Of a stretch of DNA of 31,072 bases, positions 23,621 through 31,072 are shown in pieces. The notes under the pieces are model-generated. The model saw only the letters and a list, made by a program, of their open reading frames with translations, was not told the DNA's origin and did no database searches. Numbering within the stretch: position 1 is the first letter of the stretch; every line of letters starts with the position of its first letter. Both the position numbers and the translations under genes were made by a program. This stretch comes from Eubacteriales bacterium (GTDB lineage: Bacteria; Bacillota; Clostridia; Lachnospirales; Lachnospiraceae). Location: positions 1 through 31,072 of the forward strand of contig JAUNPT010000007.1 in NCBI GenBank assembly GCA_030536565.1, in the 5' to 3' direction.

Positions 23621-23890
23621 TCAGTCATCAATTAATGAAGCTCTAAAAGCTTTGGCAACTTCCTTTACAGCCTCCACTTCATCAACCCCTTCTGCTACAA
23701 GCACAATTTCCTCACCGCATTTAATTCCAGATGCAAGAATTGAAATAACACTCTTTGCATTGGCTCTTTTCCCAGAGCCATAATCAAAATAAATATGTGA
23801 TTCATATTTTACTGCTGCATCACACATTGCTCCGGCAGGTCTAAGATGAATACCCAGTGCACTTGTTACCGTAATCTTTTCCTCAACCAT
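23621..23890 (-). CDS. HPr family phosphocarrier protein
   Basis: The 89-residue protein has the HPr fold pattern. His15 in LGIHLRPAG is the phosphotransferase site, and Ser47 in NAKSVISIL matches the HprK regulatory serine (Ser46 in B. subtilis), shifted by one residue because of an extra residue before it. Both residues are present, so it may act in sugar uptake (PTS), catabolite control, or both; Crh would lack the His. GGAGG precedes the ATG closely. It follows cdaR by 21 bases and probably shares its transcript. No other PTS gene is in the window. Confidence 0.92.
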   Translation of the reverse strand: MVEEKITVTSALGIHLRPAGAMCDAAVKYESHIYFDYGSGKRANAKSVISILASGIKCGEEIVLVAEGVDEVEAVKEVAKAFRASLIDD

Positions 23891-23911
23891 ATCCCCTCCA
23901 AATCTACAGCC

Positions 23912-25174
23912 CTAACCAGCTGTTGTTGTCTGTTCCTCAGATGTATCCTCTTGATTATCAGCTCCCACTTCAATCTGGGCCGTATACTCCTTTGCCATAG
24001 TACAGCCAGCCGGAAGTTTAAATGATATCGGAACGGTCTGGATTCCAACTGAAAGTCCCGACAAATCTATAGTCATTTTAATATCTGCCTCACTTATTGA
24101 ATCAACTGCCGCCTTACTCCCCTTAACAGTCACAACGAGATTTCCTGACACTGATGCAGTATGCATTCCTGTAGAGCCTGAATTAGTAAATGTCACATTA
24201 GAAAGATCTACTGTAAAATTTTTAGTATAGGTACTTTCCACCTTTACATCTACCTGTATCGTCTTATTAGAAACAATTGTAATCCCTTCCGGTACAAACT
24301 TTGAAATATTTATTGAAAAGGTCTTGTCTCTTGTAAGTGACGTAACATCTAACTTATCAGATGGTATGACTACCTCATTAATATTATTAATACTATCCGG
24401 ACTGCCTGCCAAAGTAACATAATCCTGACTTATATGTGTACCGGTTATAGCACAGCCCTCCGCAACCTTTCCGGACAGACTGTATTTTACAGGGACATTT
24501 TTAGTCAGCTGGATAACTGCCTTATAATCAACCTCCATTCCATCAAGAGGCAGGATATTATCTTCTATATCATATATGGATATAGGCACCGCCATACTGA
24601 TATCTGAGCTCATTCCACTGACATCAACCACAGCCTTAACTGAATCAATAGAAGCAATGAGTGAAGATGAGCCCGTTATTCTTACTGTATTCGGCGCAAT
24701 CGTCTGTGATACTATGGAATATCCTTCTGCCACACTGCCCGTATTAGAAATATTGATATTAAAATTCTGTGAAACTCTGTTATCAATACTCAGTTTCACT
24801 GCAGATGTCTTTGGCGTTGCCTCCACATCTGTACAAACTGAGCCGTCCTTTATAACCTGCACATTAATATCTACATAATCAGCAAACGCTGATACCTTGC
24901 TTAAATCTGCCGTTGCAACTATATCACTGGTCTTTAAGTCTGTAACAACACTCTTTGGCCCGCTTACATATACTGAAATCTTGCCTCCGTCAATAACCTC
25001 ATAAGTATAACCATTATTCGTAAGGCTCTCTGTATTTATAAGCTGAACAGTCACATTACTAAATGTATACCCAGTATTAGGGTCATTAACATTAACTATA
25101 ACAGCCCATAAAATAATTTCACAGACCACAGAGAGCACCTTTAAGCTGAAATTCTTAACTATCTTTTCTTTCAC
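23912..25174 (-). CDS. cdaR: YbbR-domain protein, CdaA regulator
   Basis: CdaR binds and modulates the diadenylate cyclase CdaA at the outer membrane face. The 420-residue protein has one N-terminal membrane helix (about 12-28) and four YbbR repeats of about 80-90 residues, for example around 'VYVSGPKSVVTDLKTSDIVATADLS' and 'VTVKGSKAAVDSISEADIKMTIDLS' (each quoted in part). The tail is Thr/Glu-rich (EDTSEEQTTTAG). The start is GTG at 25174, 20 bases inside the end of cdaA, implying translational coupling. Coordinates and the adjacent CdaA make the assignment firm; the mode of regulation is known only from other Firmicutes. Confidence 0.92.
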   Translation of the reverse strand: MKEKIVKNFSLKVLSVVCEIILWAVIVNVNDPNTGYTFSNVTVQLINTESLTNNGYTYEVIDGGKISVYVSGPKSVVTDLKTSDIVATADLSKVSAFADYVDINVQVIKDGSVCTDVEATPKTSAVKLSIDNRVSQNFNINISNTGSVAEGYSIVSQTIAPNTVRITGSSSLIASIDSVKAVVDVSGMSSDISMAVPISIYDIEDNILPLDGMEVDYKAVIQLTKNVPVKYSLSGKVAEGCAITGTHISQDYVTLAGSPDSINNINEVVIPSDKLDVTSLTRDKTFSINISKFVPEGITIVSNKTIQVDVKVESTYTKNFTVDLSNVTFTNSGSTGMHTASVSGNLVVTVKGSKAAVDSISEADIKMTIDLSGLSVGIQTVPISFKLPAGCTMAKEYTAQIEVGADNQEDTSEEQTTTAG

Positions 25175-26033
25175 GCCTTAACCTGCCTCTCCACAATCTA
25201 AATGATTTCACATCGATTGTTTTCCTGCGAATATATTCAAGCTTGCTTTTTAAGGATTCTTCATCAATATCATGAATCAGTTCTCCTCCTACTGCAACAG
25301 AAACCTTCCCGGTCTCCTCCGACACAATAATCGTAAAACTGTCTGTAGCCTCACTTATACCGACACCAGCACGATGTCTTGTGCCTAACGCCTTGCTCAG
25401 TCCAACATTATCTGATAGTGGTAGGTAACATGTGGCCGACACTATTTTATTACCTCTTATAATAACAGCACCATCATGAAGTGGTGTATTATGTTCAAAT
25501 ATGTTTATAAGCAGCTGGCTTGTAACAATGCCATCGACCATTATACCAGTCTTAACATATTCCTCCAAAACCATATCCTGCTCTATTACCATAAGGGCGC
25601 CTGTTTTTACTGCCCCCATTTCAAATGCCGCCTTTGTTATCTCACTGGCTGTCTTATCACTGAATCTCTCGTCCTTACCCTTGTTGTCTCCAAAGTTAAT
25701 AAGCCCCGCAACTATCTTCTTGCGTCCCAGCTGCTCCAGTGCCCTTCTAAGCTCAGGCTGAAAAATAATTACAAGAGCAATAACACCAACACTAATCGTC
25801 TTTCCCGCAATCCACAAAATAGTCTTAAGATTGAGGATATATGCAACAATTGCAAAGAAAACAACCACCACAATACCCTTTAGCAATGCCCATGCCTTAG
25901 TATTCATAATCCAGACTAAAATATTATACATTACAACTGCAATAATTATAATTTCAATAATGTCTGTCCATTGGATTCTTGGTATATAAATCTTTGACAG
26001 ATAATCCTGCACAAAATTATTAGTTGATGTCAC
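25155..26033 (-). CDS. cdaA: Membrane diadenylate cyclase
   Basis: CdaA makes cyclic di-AMP from two ATP; the messenger controls potassium and osmolyte balance and cell-wall state. The 292-residue protein has three membrane helices within residues 1-95 and a DAC domain with DGA (187-189) and RHR (219-221), the two catalytic motifs, both intact. The start is GTG at 26033, after AGAGGTGA. cdaR overlaps its 3' end. Upstream, 36 bases away, lies an unknown membrane protein gene, and GlmM, its common partner, is absent from this locus. Confidence 0.97.
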   Translation of the reverse strand: MTSTNNFVQDYLSKIYIPRIQWTDIIEIIIIAVVMYNILVWIMNTKAWALLKGIVVVVFFAIVAYILNLKTILWIAGKTISVGVIALVIIFQPELRRALEQLGRKKIVAGLINFGDNKGKDERFSDKTASEITKAAFEMGAVKTGALMVIEQDMVLEEYVKTGIMVDGIVTSQLLINIFEHNTPLHDGAVIIRGNKIVSATCYLPLSDNVGLSKALGTRHRAGVGISEATDSFTIIVSEETGKVSVAVGGELIHDIDEESLKSKLEYIRRKTIDVKSFRLWRGRLRRERKDS

Positions 26034-26069
26034 AAACTCACCTCTTTTACCATAATAGCTTTCTAATTA

Positions 26070-27101
26070 TTATCTATCATAAATACGAATATCATCGTCC
26101 TCATCTGTTGCGGCATTCTCAGAATGGCGCATGTCATAGCCTCTCACATCTTCTATATTGTCTGTCCGCCTTGTTTTTCTTGCATTAATCTGCTTTACCT
26201 TAACATCTGCATTAACAACATTTATCTTAGGAACTGCCTTAACATAGTAATAGTATTCATCGTCCTCATACTGGACATACTCTGTTCTTTTAAAATCAAC
26301 AGCAAAGAAAAGTATTCTGCACACATATCCGATTGCTGCGCCAAGTGCTACGCCTATAATCATCAAGACAATATTCAGCTTTGCCTTAAAGACTGTCTCA
26401 CCTACAACAAGAATAATAAATTCGATAACTGTACCTGCAATAATCGCATATGTCCATGCATTATCAACTGTAAGCCTTCTTATACAATAAACCGTCACAA
26501 TTGTAAGTACAAGTGCCAGCACCACAATAAGCATCTGCTTGTCGCTTATAAGGCTCTCAACAATATAGGAAATCTGCTGTACACTATCTGTTACAGACTG
26601 ATTTGTAATTGCTGTTCCATATTCTCCCGCTGTCTGTATAATATAAAATATTACGACACCAAAGCCTACCGGGATAACCGAAAGTGCAGAAAAACAAAGT
26701 CCTGCCGCAATTGGAATAAGATATGGCATCTTCAGCCAGCAGAGGATAGTAGTAAAAATCAGAATATAGGCTGACTTCGGTGTGAATCTGAAATATAACA
26801 GATACATTATCAGCATAATGCATAACGTAATAACTGCAAACTCTGCCGATATTGCATATAGATTTGCAAGTATATATACAGATAACATAAGAATTGTCGC
26901 TCCATTAGGCAGAAATGCACACAACACCGACAGCATAACTGCTATTAATGGATTCTTGAGCTTCGACATATATCCTATGCTTGAATTAAGCATTATAAAT
27001 GATATCAATGCAATAATAAATTTAAACGCCGGTACTGCATACACGTCATACTTGTTATAAAAGTTTTTAATTTTTTCCTTAAGTTCCAACAAAACTGCCA
27101 T
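26070..27101 (-). CDS. Conserved multi-pass membrane protein with charged C-terminal tail, unknown function
   Basis: The 343-residue protein has eight or nine hydrophobic segments up to about residue 265, then a charged cytoplasmic tail of about 75 residues with a Glu/Asp/Tyr run (YEDDEYYYYVK) and 'RRTDNIEDVRGYDMRH'. I choose the ATG at 27101, six bases after GGAG, over an in-frame TTG four codons earlier. The gene sits 36 bases before cdaA and 18 bases after another small membrane protein, so all are likely in one operon. I recognise no domain; its position makes a cell-envelope or c-di-AMP-related function plausible but unproven. Confidence 0.8.
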   Translation of the reverse strand: MAVLLELKEKIKNFYNKYDVYAVPAFKFIIALISFIMLNSSIGYMSKLKNPLIAVMLSVLCAFLPNGATILMLSVYILANLYAISAEFAVITLCIMLIMYLLYFRFTPKSAYILIFTTILCWLKMPYLIPIAAGLCFSALSVIPVGFGVVIFYIIQTAGEYGTAITNQSVTDSVQQISYIVESLISDKQMLIVVLALVLTIVTVYCIRRLTVDNAWTYAIIAGTVIEFIILVVGETVFKAKLNIVLMIIGVALGAAIGYVCRILFFAVDFKRTEYVQYEDDEYYYYVKAVPKINVVNADVKVKQINARKTRRTDNIEDVRGYDMRHSENAATDEDDDIRIYDR

Positions 27102-27119
27102 TATTATCTCCAATCAAAC

Positions 27120-27518
27120 TTATTTTTTCCTCTGGCTCTTATAGAACCTTTCCAGCTTATTAAGTCTTGAAAAATATCGCTTAAGACCAGCTCTTGATTT
27201 TTCGTACTGATAGTTATAAACAATCCCTGAGACGACACCGAATATAACAACCATAATCACATAATAAACTGCTGCCTTCTGTCCAATAGCTCCATAATCA
27301 AGTGTATTAAAATCCTCCACCAGTGCTTCTGCATTGCATAAAGCATATAAAACCATCATGATAATATATGCAAATGTAGTGGCAATAAGAGTTTTTAAAA
27401 TTCCAAAAGCAATATAATCGCCCTTGAAATATCTGGCATTCTTAATCATTTTTCTGCCTTCATTTTTCTCATATATTGCCATCTTGGTCATCATCTTGAC
27501 TTTATTCTCATTAAGCAA
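27120..27518 (-). CDS. Small membrane protein with two helices, unknown function
   Basis: The 132-residue protein has a charged N-terminus (MLNENKVKMMTKMAIYEKNEG), two membrane helices (about 42-62 and 83-105) and a basic C-terminus (SRLNKLERFYKSQRKK). The start is probably TTG at 27518, six bases after GAGGTG; an ATG 16 codons upstream has no ribosome binding site. I have a general memory of similar proteins beside cdaA-region genes in Lachnospiraceae, but no named function. A TATAAT lies near 27570 without a clear -35. Confidence 0.72.
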   Translation of the reverse strand: MLNENKVKMMTKMAIYEKNEGRKMIKNARYFKGDYIAFGILKTLIATTFAYIIMMVLYALCNAEALVEDFNTLDYGAIGQKAAVYYVIMVVIFGVVSGIVYNYQYEKSRAGLKRYFSRLNKLERFYKSQRKK

Positions 27519-27597
27519 AGTATTCACCTCGTTCGACTTTTTGACATAATGTATTCCAAAAAACACATTATATGAAATAAATATAACATATTTTTCC

Positions 27598-28650
27598 TTA
27601 ATTGTATATTACAATTTGAGAATGTCCCCCGCCGGCTGCTGTAACAATTCGTATTCTCCTGCCTTCTGCTGTAAATGTTCTATCCGTTGCAGCAGATACA
27701 TAATTACTCCATACCTGATTATATTCCTCTGGAAGCAATTCCTTAAGAACACCTGTAATTTTAGAATCAAACTCGCTGCTCCTTTGTTTTATATAACATA
27801 TAGTAACATTTGGCTGGGTAATAATCTCCCCATAATAAGTATCATTTTCCTGGCATACATACACGTTCGACATTGTCTGATTAAAGCCATATGAAGGAAG
27901 ACTTGCGCCTATATCCGTACTCGCAGCCCCCTGGCTTGTTCCTAAGCTGCCATTTGTATCGGGATTTTGTGAACCTCCGTCTGTATTCTCCCCGATATCT
28001 GTATCTTCGGCTGTGCCTGTATTCCCTGTATTATCATTTATTCCTGTATTCTCTGTGTTCCATTTATTGCTGTCTGTGTCTGTACTGCCTCCCAAAGACG
28101 TTTTTTCTCCATTTCCTATACCGGCCTGTAAATCCCCATTCCCGGCACCTCCTGTTGTCTTCTTTTCTCCTTCCGTATAAACCGGATATTTGTTAACTGA
28201 ACCTGAAGTTACAGTTGCAATTCCCTCTATTGCAACTGCATCTGAAACCGTACCTATTGTCGCTGTAAGAGCGGCTGTTCCAGTTCCTGTTATTGTGACC
28301 TCCCCAGCCTCAGAAACTGTGAACACCGATTGGTTACTGCTTCCCCATTTAAGGGCATTATTTGTATCCTGAGGCGTCACCAGTGCTGTCACCTGAATTG
28401 TTGTTCCCACTGGAATAGCAGTGTTTTCCAAAAGTATCTCCACTGTTGTTACTGCATTGGAAACCTGTGAAGTCTCATTTTCAGGTTTTAAACTGATCTG
28501 GTTTAAATTAACCTGTACATTCTCCTTCTGTTTTTTTTCTGTATTGTGTATTGCTGCATATATTCCGGTTCCTGCAGCTGCCAATGCAATAACCAGCGCA
28601 ATAATAGCAGGCACTGGTTTTATCCTTAACTTATTTTTCTGCTCTGTCAT
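27598..28650 (-). CDS. Big2-like surface protein with Thr/Asn/Gly-rich linker
   Basis: A basic N-terminus and a membrane or signal helix (about 12-34) lead to an Ig-like group 2 (Big2) domain at about 68-150 ('VGTTIQVTALVTPQD', 'LKWGSSNQSVFTVSEAGEVT'). A low-complexity linker of about 90 residues follows, rich in Gly, Thr, Asn and Asp, then an unrecognised C-terminal domain of about 100 residues (from 'NVYVCQENDTYYGEI') that ends with RRIRIVTAAGGGHSQIVIYN. There is no LPxTG motif; the helix is the only likely anchor. It precedes the small membrane genes of the cdaA group by 79 bases. The function is probably extracellular. Confidence 0.8.
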   Translation of the reverse strand: MTEQKNKLRIKPVPAIIALVIALAAAGTGIYAAIHNTEKKQKENVQVNLNQISLKPENETSQVSNAVTTVEILLENTAIPVGTTIQVTALVTPQDTNNALKWGSSNQSVFTVSEAGEVTITGTGTAALTATIGTVSDAVAIEGIATVTSGSVNKYPVYTEGEKKTTGGAGNGDLQAGIGNGEKTSLGGSTDTDSNKWNTENTGINDNTGNTGTAEDTDIGENTDGGSQNPDTNGSLGTSQGAASTDIGASLPSYGFNQTMSNVYVCQENDTYYGEIITQPNVTICYIKQRSSEFDSKITGVLKELLPEEYNQVWSNYVSAATDRTFTAEGRRIRIVTAAGGGHSQIVIYN

Positions 28651-28702
28651 ACATGTACATCCTTTTCATTTATTCGCAACTTGAAAGTATTATACAACAA
28701 TT

Positions 28703-29164
28703 TCAGTTAAATTCATCAACAACATTAAAAATTTCTCCATTAAGTCCTGATATTTCCCCGATAGGAATCATTTCCCCGTTATCCATAATCAGCTTATGAG
28801 TAAATGTATCTATCTTTTTCACCCTGCCCTTCAGCACTTTATAGGCTCCGCCTTCTTTATTTTTATCTTTCACAAAATATGTGACTTCAACCTCTCCAAA
28901 TGTGCCAATCAATTCCTCAGCTTTCCCATTAAGCAGCTTATATATCAGCTGCATTCTTCTGTCTAACTGCATTTTTTCGCTTTCATCCAGTTCAATTTTC
29001 CCCTCCGTAAGCCTTGCTGTTTCATTTACTGCCTCCTCATATCCTGTCAGGGCTGAAAATGGTGCAAACTGGGCAGCACGCATTTTTACGCTCATACGCG
29101 GTTGCCTATCAGACACATGATGGGGCAGATTGATTATATCACTGTAATTCTCCTTATTTTTCAC
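28703..29164 (-). CDS. YolD-like family protein
   Basis: The 153-residue protein has the YolD-like family start (INLPHHVSDRQPRMSVKMRAAQFAPFSAL, in two parts: INLPHHVSDRQPRMS and RAAQFAPFSAL), a helical middle, and a beta-rich C-terminal half with 'GRVKKIDTFTHKLIMDNGEMIPIGEISGL'. YolD-like genes are commonly beside UvrX/DinB-type Y-family polymerases in Firmicutes, as here, and are thought to help or control error-prone repair. The start is GTG at 29164, seven bases after AAAGG. It is 54 bases after the polymerase gene, so co-transcription is likely. Confidence 0.9.
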   Translation of the reverse strand: MKNKENYSDIINLPHHVSDRQPRMSVKMRAAQFAPFSALTGYEEAVNETARLTEGKIELDESEKMQLDRRMQLIYKLLNGKAEELIGTFGEVEVTYFVKDKNKEGGAYKVLKGRVKKIDTFTHKLIMDNGEMIPIGEISGLNGEIFNVVDEFN

Positions 29165-29218
29165 ATTAATGCCTTTCTGTTATATAACATTTTAATGCGG
29201 CTATTGGGAAAATAATTA

Positions 29219-30685
29219 CTAAGCCTTATGCCCTCCTATCTGGCTATTTCTTTTAATCGCCGTACCGCCCTCCTGAAGGTTCATTCCCTTAAGCACCGCA
29301 TTCCTGCCATACTTGTTCTTAATTTTAACAACAGCCTGCTGCAGTCTTCTTTCCCTTTCCACTTCATCGTCCTCCTGACTGTGCCCCTCCTGCTGCTTAA
29401 TATAGGAAAACATATCAATCTGCTCAAAGCTTTCCTCCTCTTGTGCTGCTTTTTCACTGATTACATGATTAGCAGCTATATTTATCCGCCTCACAAGCAA
29501 ATCCTTATTTACAATATTATCATACAGCTGTGTTACAGCATCAATAAGCATTGCCGAGGAAGATGTTTTTCTCTTTAAGTTAAAAGTCCCATGAGCATGC
29601 TTTGGTATCTTTCTTCCATAATGGTCTATTGTTATCTCCCCATGATACTTTTCTGCGATATCCCTGATGCTTAGGCACTCTTTATCATATCCAACAGTAA
29701 GCACAAGCTGGTCTGTAACCAAACCTTTTTTTACAAGATCAAGAGCCAGCAAATCCGTCATTTCCTTTACTATAAGCCCCGCTTTATCTGCAGTATATGG
29801 ACAATGAAGAACCTGTCCTGAACCTACGCTGTTATTCTCAGGTTTATAAGCCTTAACGTCTTTAATCGTACAGGGCTCCCAGCCCCACGCATGGTCAATA
29901 AGAAGCTCTGCATTAACCCCAAACAGCTTATACAGCAGGTCTTCATTATAAAACTCATTGCTTTTTCCTATAGAACATCTTGCCACGTCTCCCATAGTCA
30001 TAATCCCGGCCTGTTCAAGCTTTTTTGCATATCCTTTTCCAACACGCCAGAAATCCGTTAATGGGCGATGGTTCCACAGCATTTTCCTGTAACTCATTTC
30101 ATCTAATTCGCCAATCCGTACTCCGTCCTTATCAGCCGGAACATGCTTTGCCACAATATCCAGCGCTACCTTACACAAATACATATTGCTGCCAATTCCC
30201 GCTGTCGCCGTAATTCCCGTTGAAGAAAGCACATCGCGGATTATTTTTACTGTCAGCTGCCTTGCTGTCAGCTTATATGTTCCAAGATACTGTGTTACAT
30301 CCATTATAACCTCATCAACAGAATAAACATGAATATCCTCTGGAGCAATATATTTTAGGTAAATATTGTAAATACGTGTGCTGTAATCCATATAAAGCGC
30401 CATTCTCGGCGGTGCTGCAATATAATCCAGCTTATTTACGTCTTCTCTTGCTGCGTTTATTTCCTTTACCTTCTGTACAACTTCAAAAAGCCTTGCCCTC
30501 CCCGGTATTCCATAGGCTTTTAAAGCCGGAGAGACTGCAAGGCATATTGTTTTTTCCGTCCTGCTGGCATCTGCTACCACCAGGTTGGCTGTTAACGGGT
30601 TTAATCCTCTCTCTATGCACTCCACAGAAGCATAAAAAGATTTCAAATCTATTGCCACGTAAACCCGTTCTCTTTCATCTGGCAT
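29219..30685 (-). CDS. Y-family DNA polymerase (UvrX/DinB type)
   Basis: This translesion polymerase has 488 residues. Catalytic residues are present: Asp13 in YVAIDLKSFYASVE, and Asp124-Glu125 in YSVDEVIMDV. A thumb region and little finger domain follow, and a candidate beta-clamp binding motif (QIDMF) lies in the C-terminal tail, which is charged. The size and 'DLKSFYASVECIERG' pattern resemble the UvrX/YqjW group rather than short DinB. The ATG at 30685 follows AAAGGGTG. The YolD gene is downstream. No LexA box (GAAC-N4-GTTC type) is visible before it; it begins 13 bases after the end of an EamA gene. Confidence 0.94.
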   Translation of the reverse strand: MPDERERVYVAIDLKSFYASVECIERGLNPLTANLVVADASRTEKTICLAVSPALKAYGIPGRARLFEVVQKVKEINAAREDVNKLDYIAAPPRMALYMDYSTRIYNIYLKYIAPEDIHVYSVDEVIMDVTQYLGTYKLTARQLTVKIIRDVLSSTGITATAGIGSNMYLCKVALDIVAKHVPADKDGVRIGELDEMSYRKMLWNHRPLTDFWRVGKGYAKKLEQAGIMTMGDVARCSIGKSNEFYNEDLLYKLFGVNAELLIDHAWGWEPCTIKDVKAYKPENNSVGSGQVLHCPYTADKAGLIVKEMTDLLALDLVKKGLVTDQLVLTVGYDKECLSIRDIAEKYHGEITIDHYGRKIPKHAHGTFNLKRKTSSSAMLIDAVTQLYDNIVNKDLLVRRINIAANHVISEKAAQEEESFEQIDMFSYIKQQEGHSQEDDEVERERRLQQAVVKIKNKYGRNAVLKGMNLQEGGTAIKRNSQIGGHKA

Positions 30686-30698
30686 TCAATCACCCTTT

Positions 30699-31072
30699 CT
30701 AGCCTGGCTGTTTAGTATGTCCAATTTGTGAAATCTGTGAAATAACAATTGCCACAAACATTATAAAACAACCCAGAATTTCTCTGGCTGACAAAAGCTC
30801 ATGAAGAATCACTGCCGCCGCAAGAACCGCAAAAACTGATTCCATAGACATTAACAGTGAAGCAATTGTAGCCTCTGTATATTTTTGTCCAATAATCTGA
30901 AATGTATACGCAACTCCACAGCTCAAAATTCCCGAATAAAGCAATGGAACTGCCTCACTTACAATTGCTGCAGGTTTTGGTGTCTCAAAAATAAACATAC
31001 AGATACATGAAATCGTCCCAGACACTATAAACTGGACGCAGGATAACTTAATCCCATCAACATCAGGAGCGA
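30699..31072 (-). CDS. EamA/DMT family transporter, C-terminal part (5' end outside window)
   Basis: The frame is open from the right edge to a TAG stop at 30699 (about 124 codons), so the N-terminal part is missing. A GTG inside the frame at 31025 should not be taken as the start, because family sequence continues upstream (DVDGIKLSCVQFIVSG). The visible part is the second EamA repeat, with helices such as 'YSGILSCGVAYTFQIIGQKY', 'ASLLMSMESVFAVLAAA' and 'GCFIMFVAIVIS'. DMT transporters export or import small metabolites; the substrate cannot be told. It is directly upstream of the polymerase gene, with 13 bases between. Confidence 0.9.
   Translation of the reverse strand, partial: APDVDGIKLSCVQFIVSGTISCICMFIFETPKPAAIVSEAVPLLYSGILSCGVAYTFQIIGQKYTEATIASLLMSMESVFAVLAAAVILHELLSAREILGCFIMFVAIVISQISQIGHTKQPG

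Noticed and set aside
26124..26774. Long (216-codon) plus-strand open frame antisense to the membrane protein gene
   Set aside because: Its Cys/Asn/Tyr-rich sequence is the typical product of reading a hydrophobic gene backwards. There is no RBS, and the minus-strand gene has a good start and membrane pattern.

Overview
The window is about 31 kb of AT-rich, gene-dense DNA from a Gram-positive anaerobe, most likely a low-GC member of the Lachnospiraceae (Clostridia). The evidence is the gene content: an aspS-gatCAB operon behind a T-box, an ANTAR regulator next to glnA, a folD/fchA pair, cdaA-cdaR, a YolD/Y-family polymerase pair, and a lipoprotein with a Cys-rich C-x4-C-x-H-type motif. GTG and TTG starts with strong Shine-Dalgarno sequences are frequent. 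I saw no tRNA, rRNA, CRISPR array, insertion sequence or phage gene. The genus is not determined.

Left part (1-6750): a lipoprotein gene that leaves the window, a terminator, and the minus-strand operon aspS-gatC-gatA-gatB for tRNA-dependent amidation (Asp-tRNA(Asn) to Asn-tRNA(Asn), Glu-tRNA(Gln) to Gln-tRNA(Gln)). A T-box leader with its own promoter precedes aspS. Its specifier region reads GAAC, which holds overlapping Glu (GAA) and Asn (AAC) codons. AspRS carries the RDHGG motif expected of a non-discriminating enzyme.

Middle-left (6700-14600): azlCD (branched-chain amino acid export) runs divergently from aspS. A minus-strand group glnA - ANTAR regulator - dapF - fchA - folD covers nitrogen assimilation, lysine/peptidoglycan precursor supply and one-carbon metabolism. 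This FolD lacks the cyclohydrolase lysine and glutamine, and the adjacent FchA can supply that activity. A PdaB-like polysaccharide deacetylase and an ogt/alkA alkylation-repair pair follow.

Middle (14600-19050): a plus-strand block with a MarR regulator, a MATE transporter fused to a cytidylate-kinase-like domain, a GT-C-type membrane protein, and a 22-residue Cys-containing small ORF with its own strong ribosome binding site and terminator.

Right part (19070-31072, all minus strand): a LacX-like aldose epimerase, a membrane-anchored HtrA protease just behind a strong intrinsic terminator, a phosphohexomutase with its own promoter, an HPr protein, the c-di-AMP pair cdaA-cdaR, two unknown membrane proteins, a Big2-like surface protein, the YolD/Y-family polymerase pair and the end of an EamA transporter. 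The strongest points for follow-up are the two-codon T-box, the FolD substitutions with neighbouring fchA, the MATE-kinase fusion, the small peptide gene and the hairpin in front of htrA.
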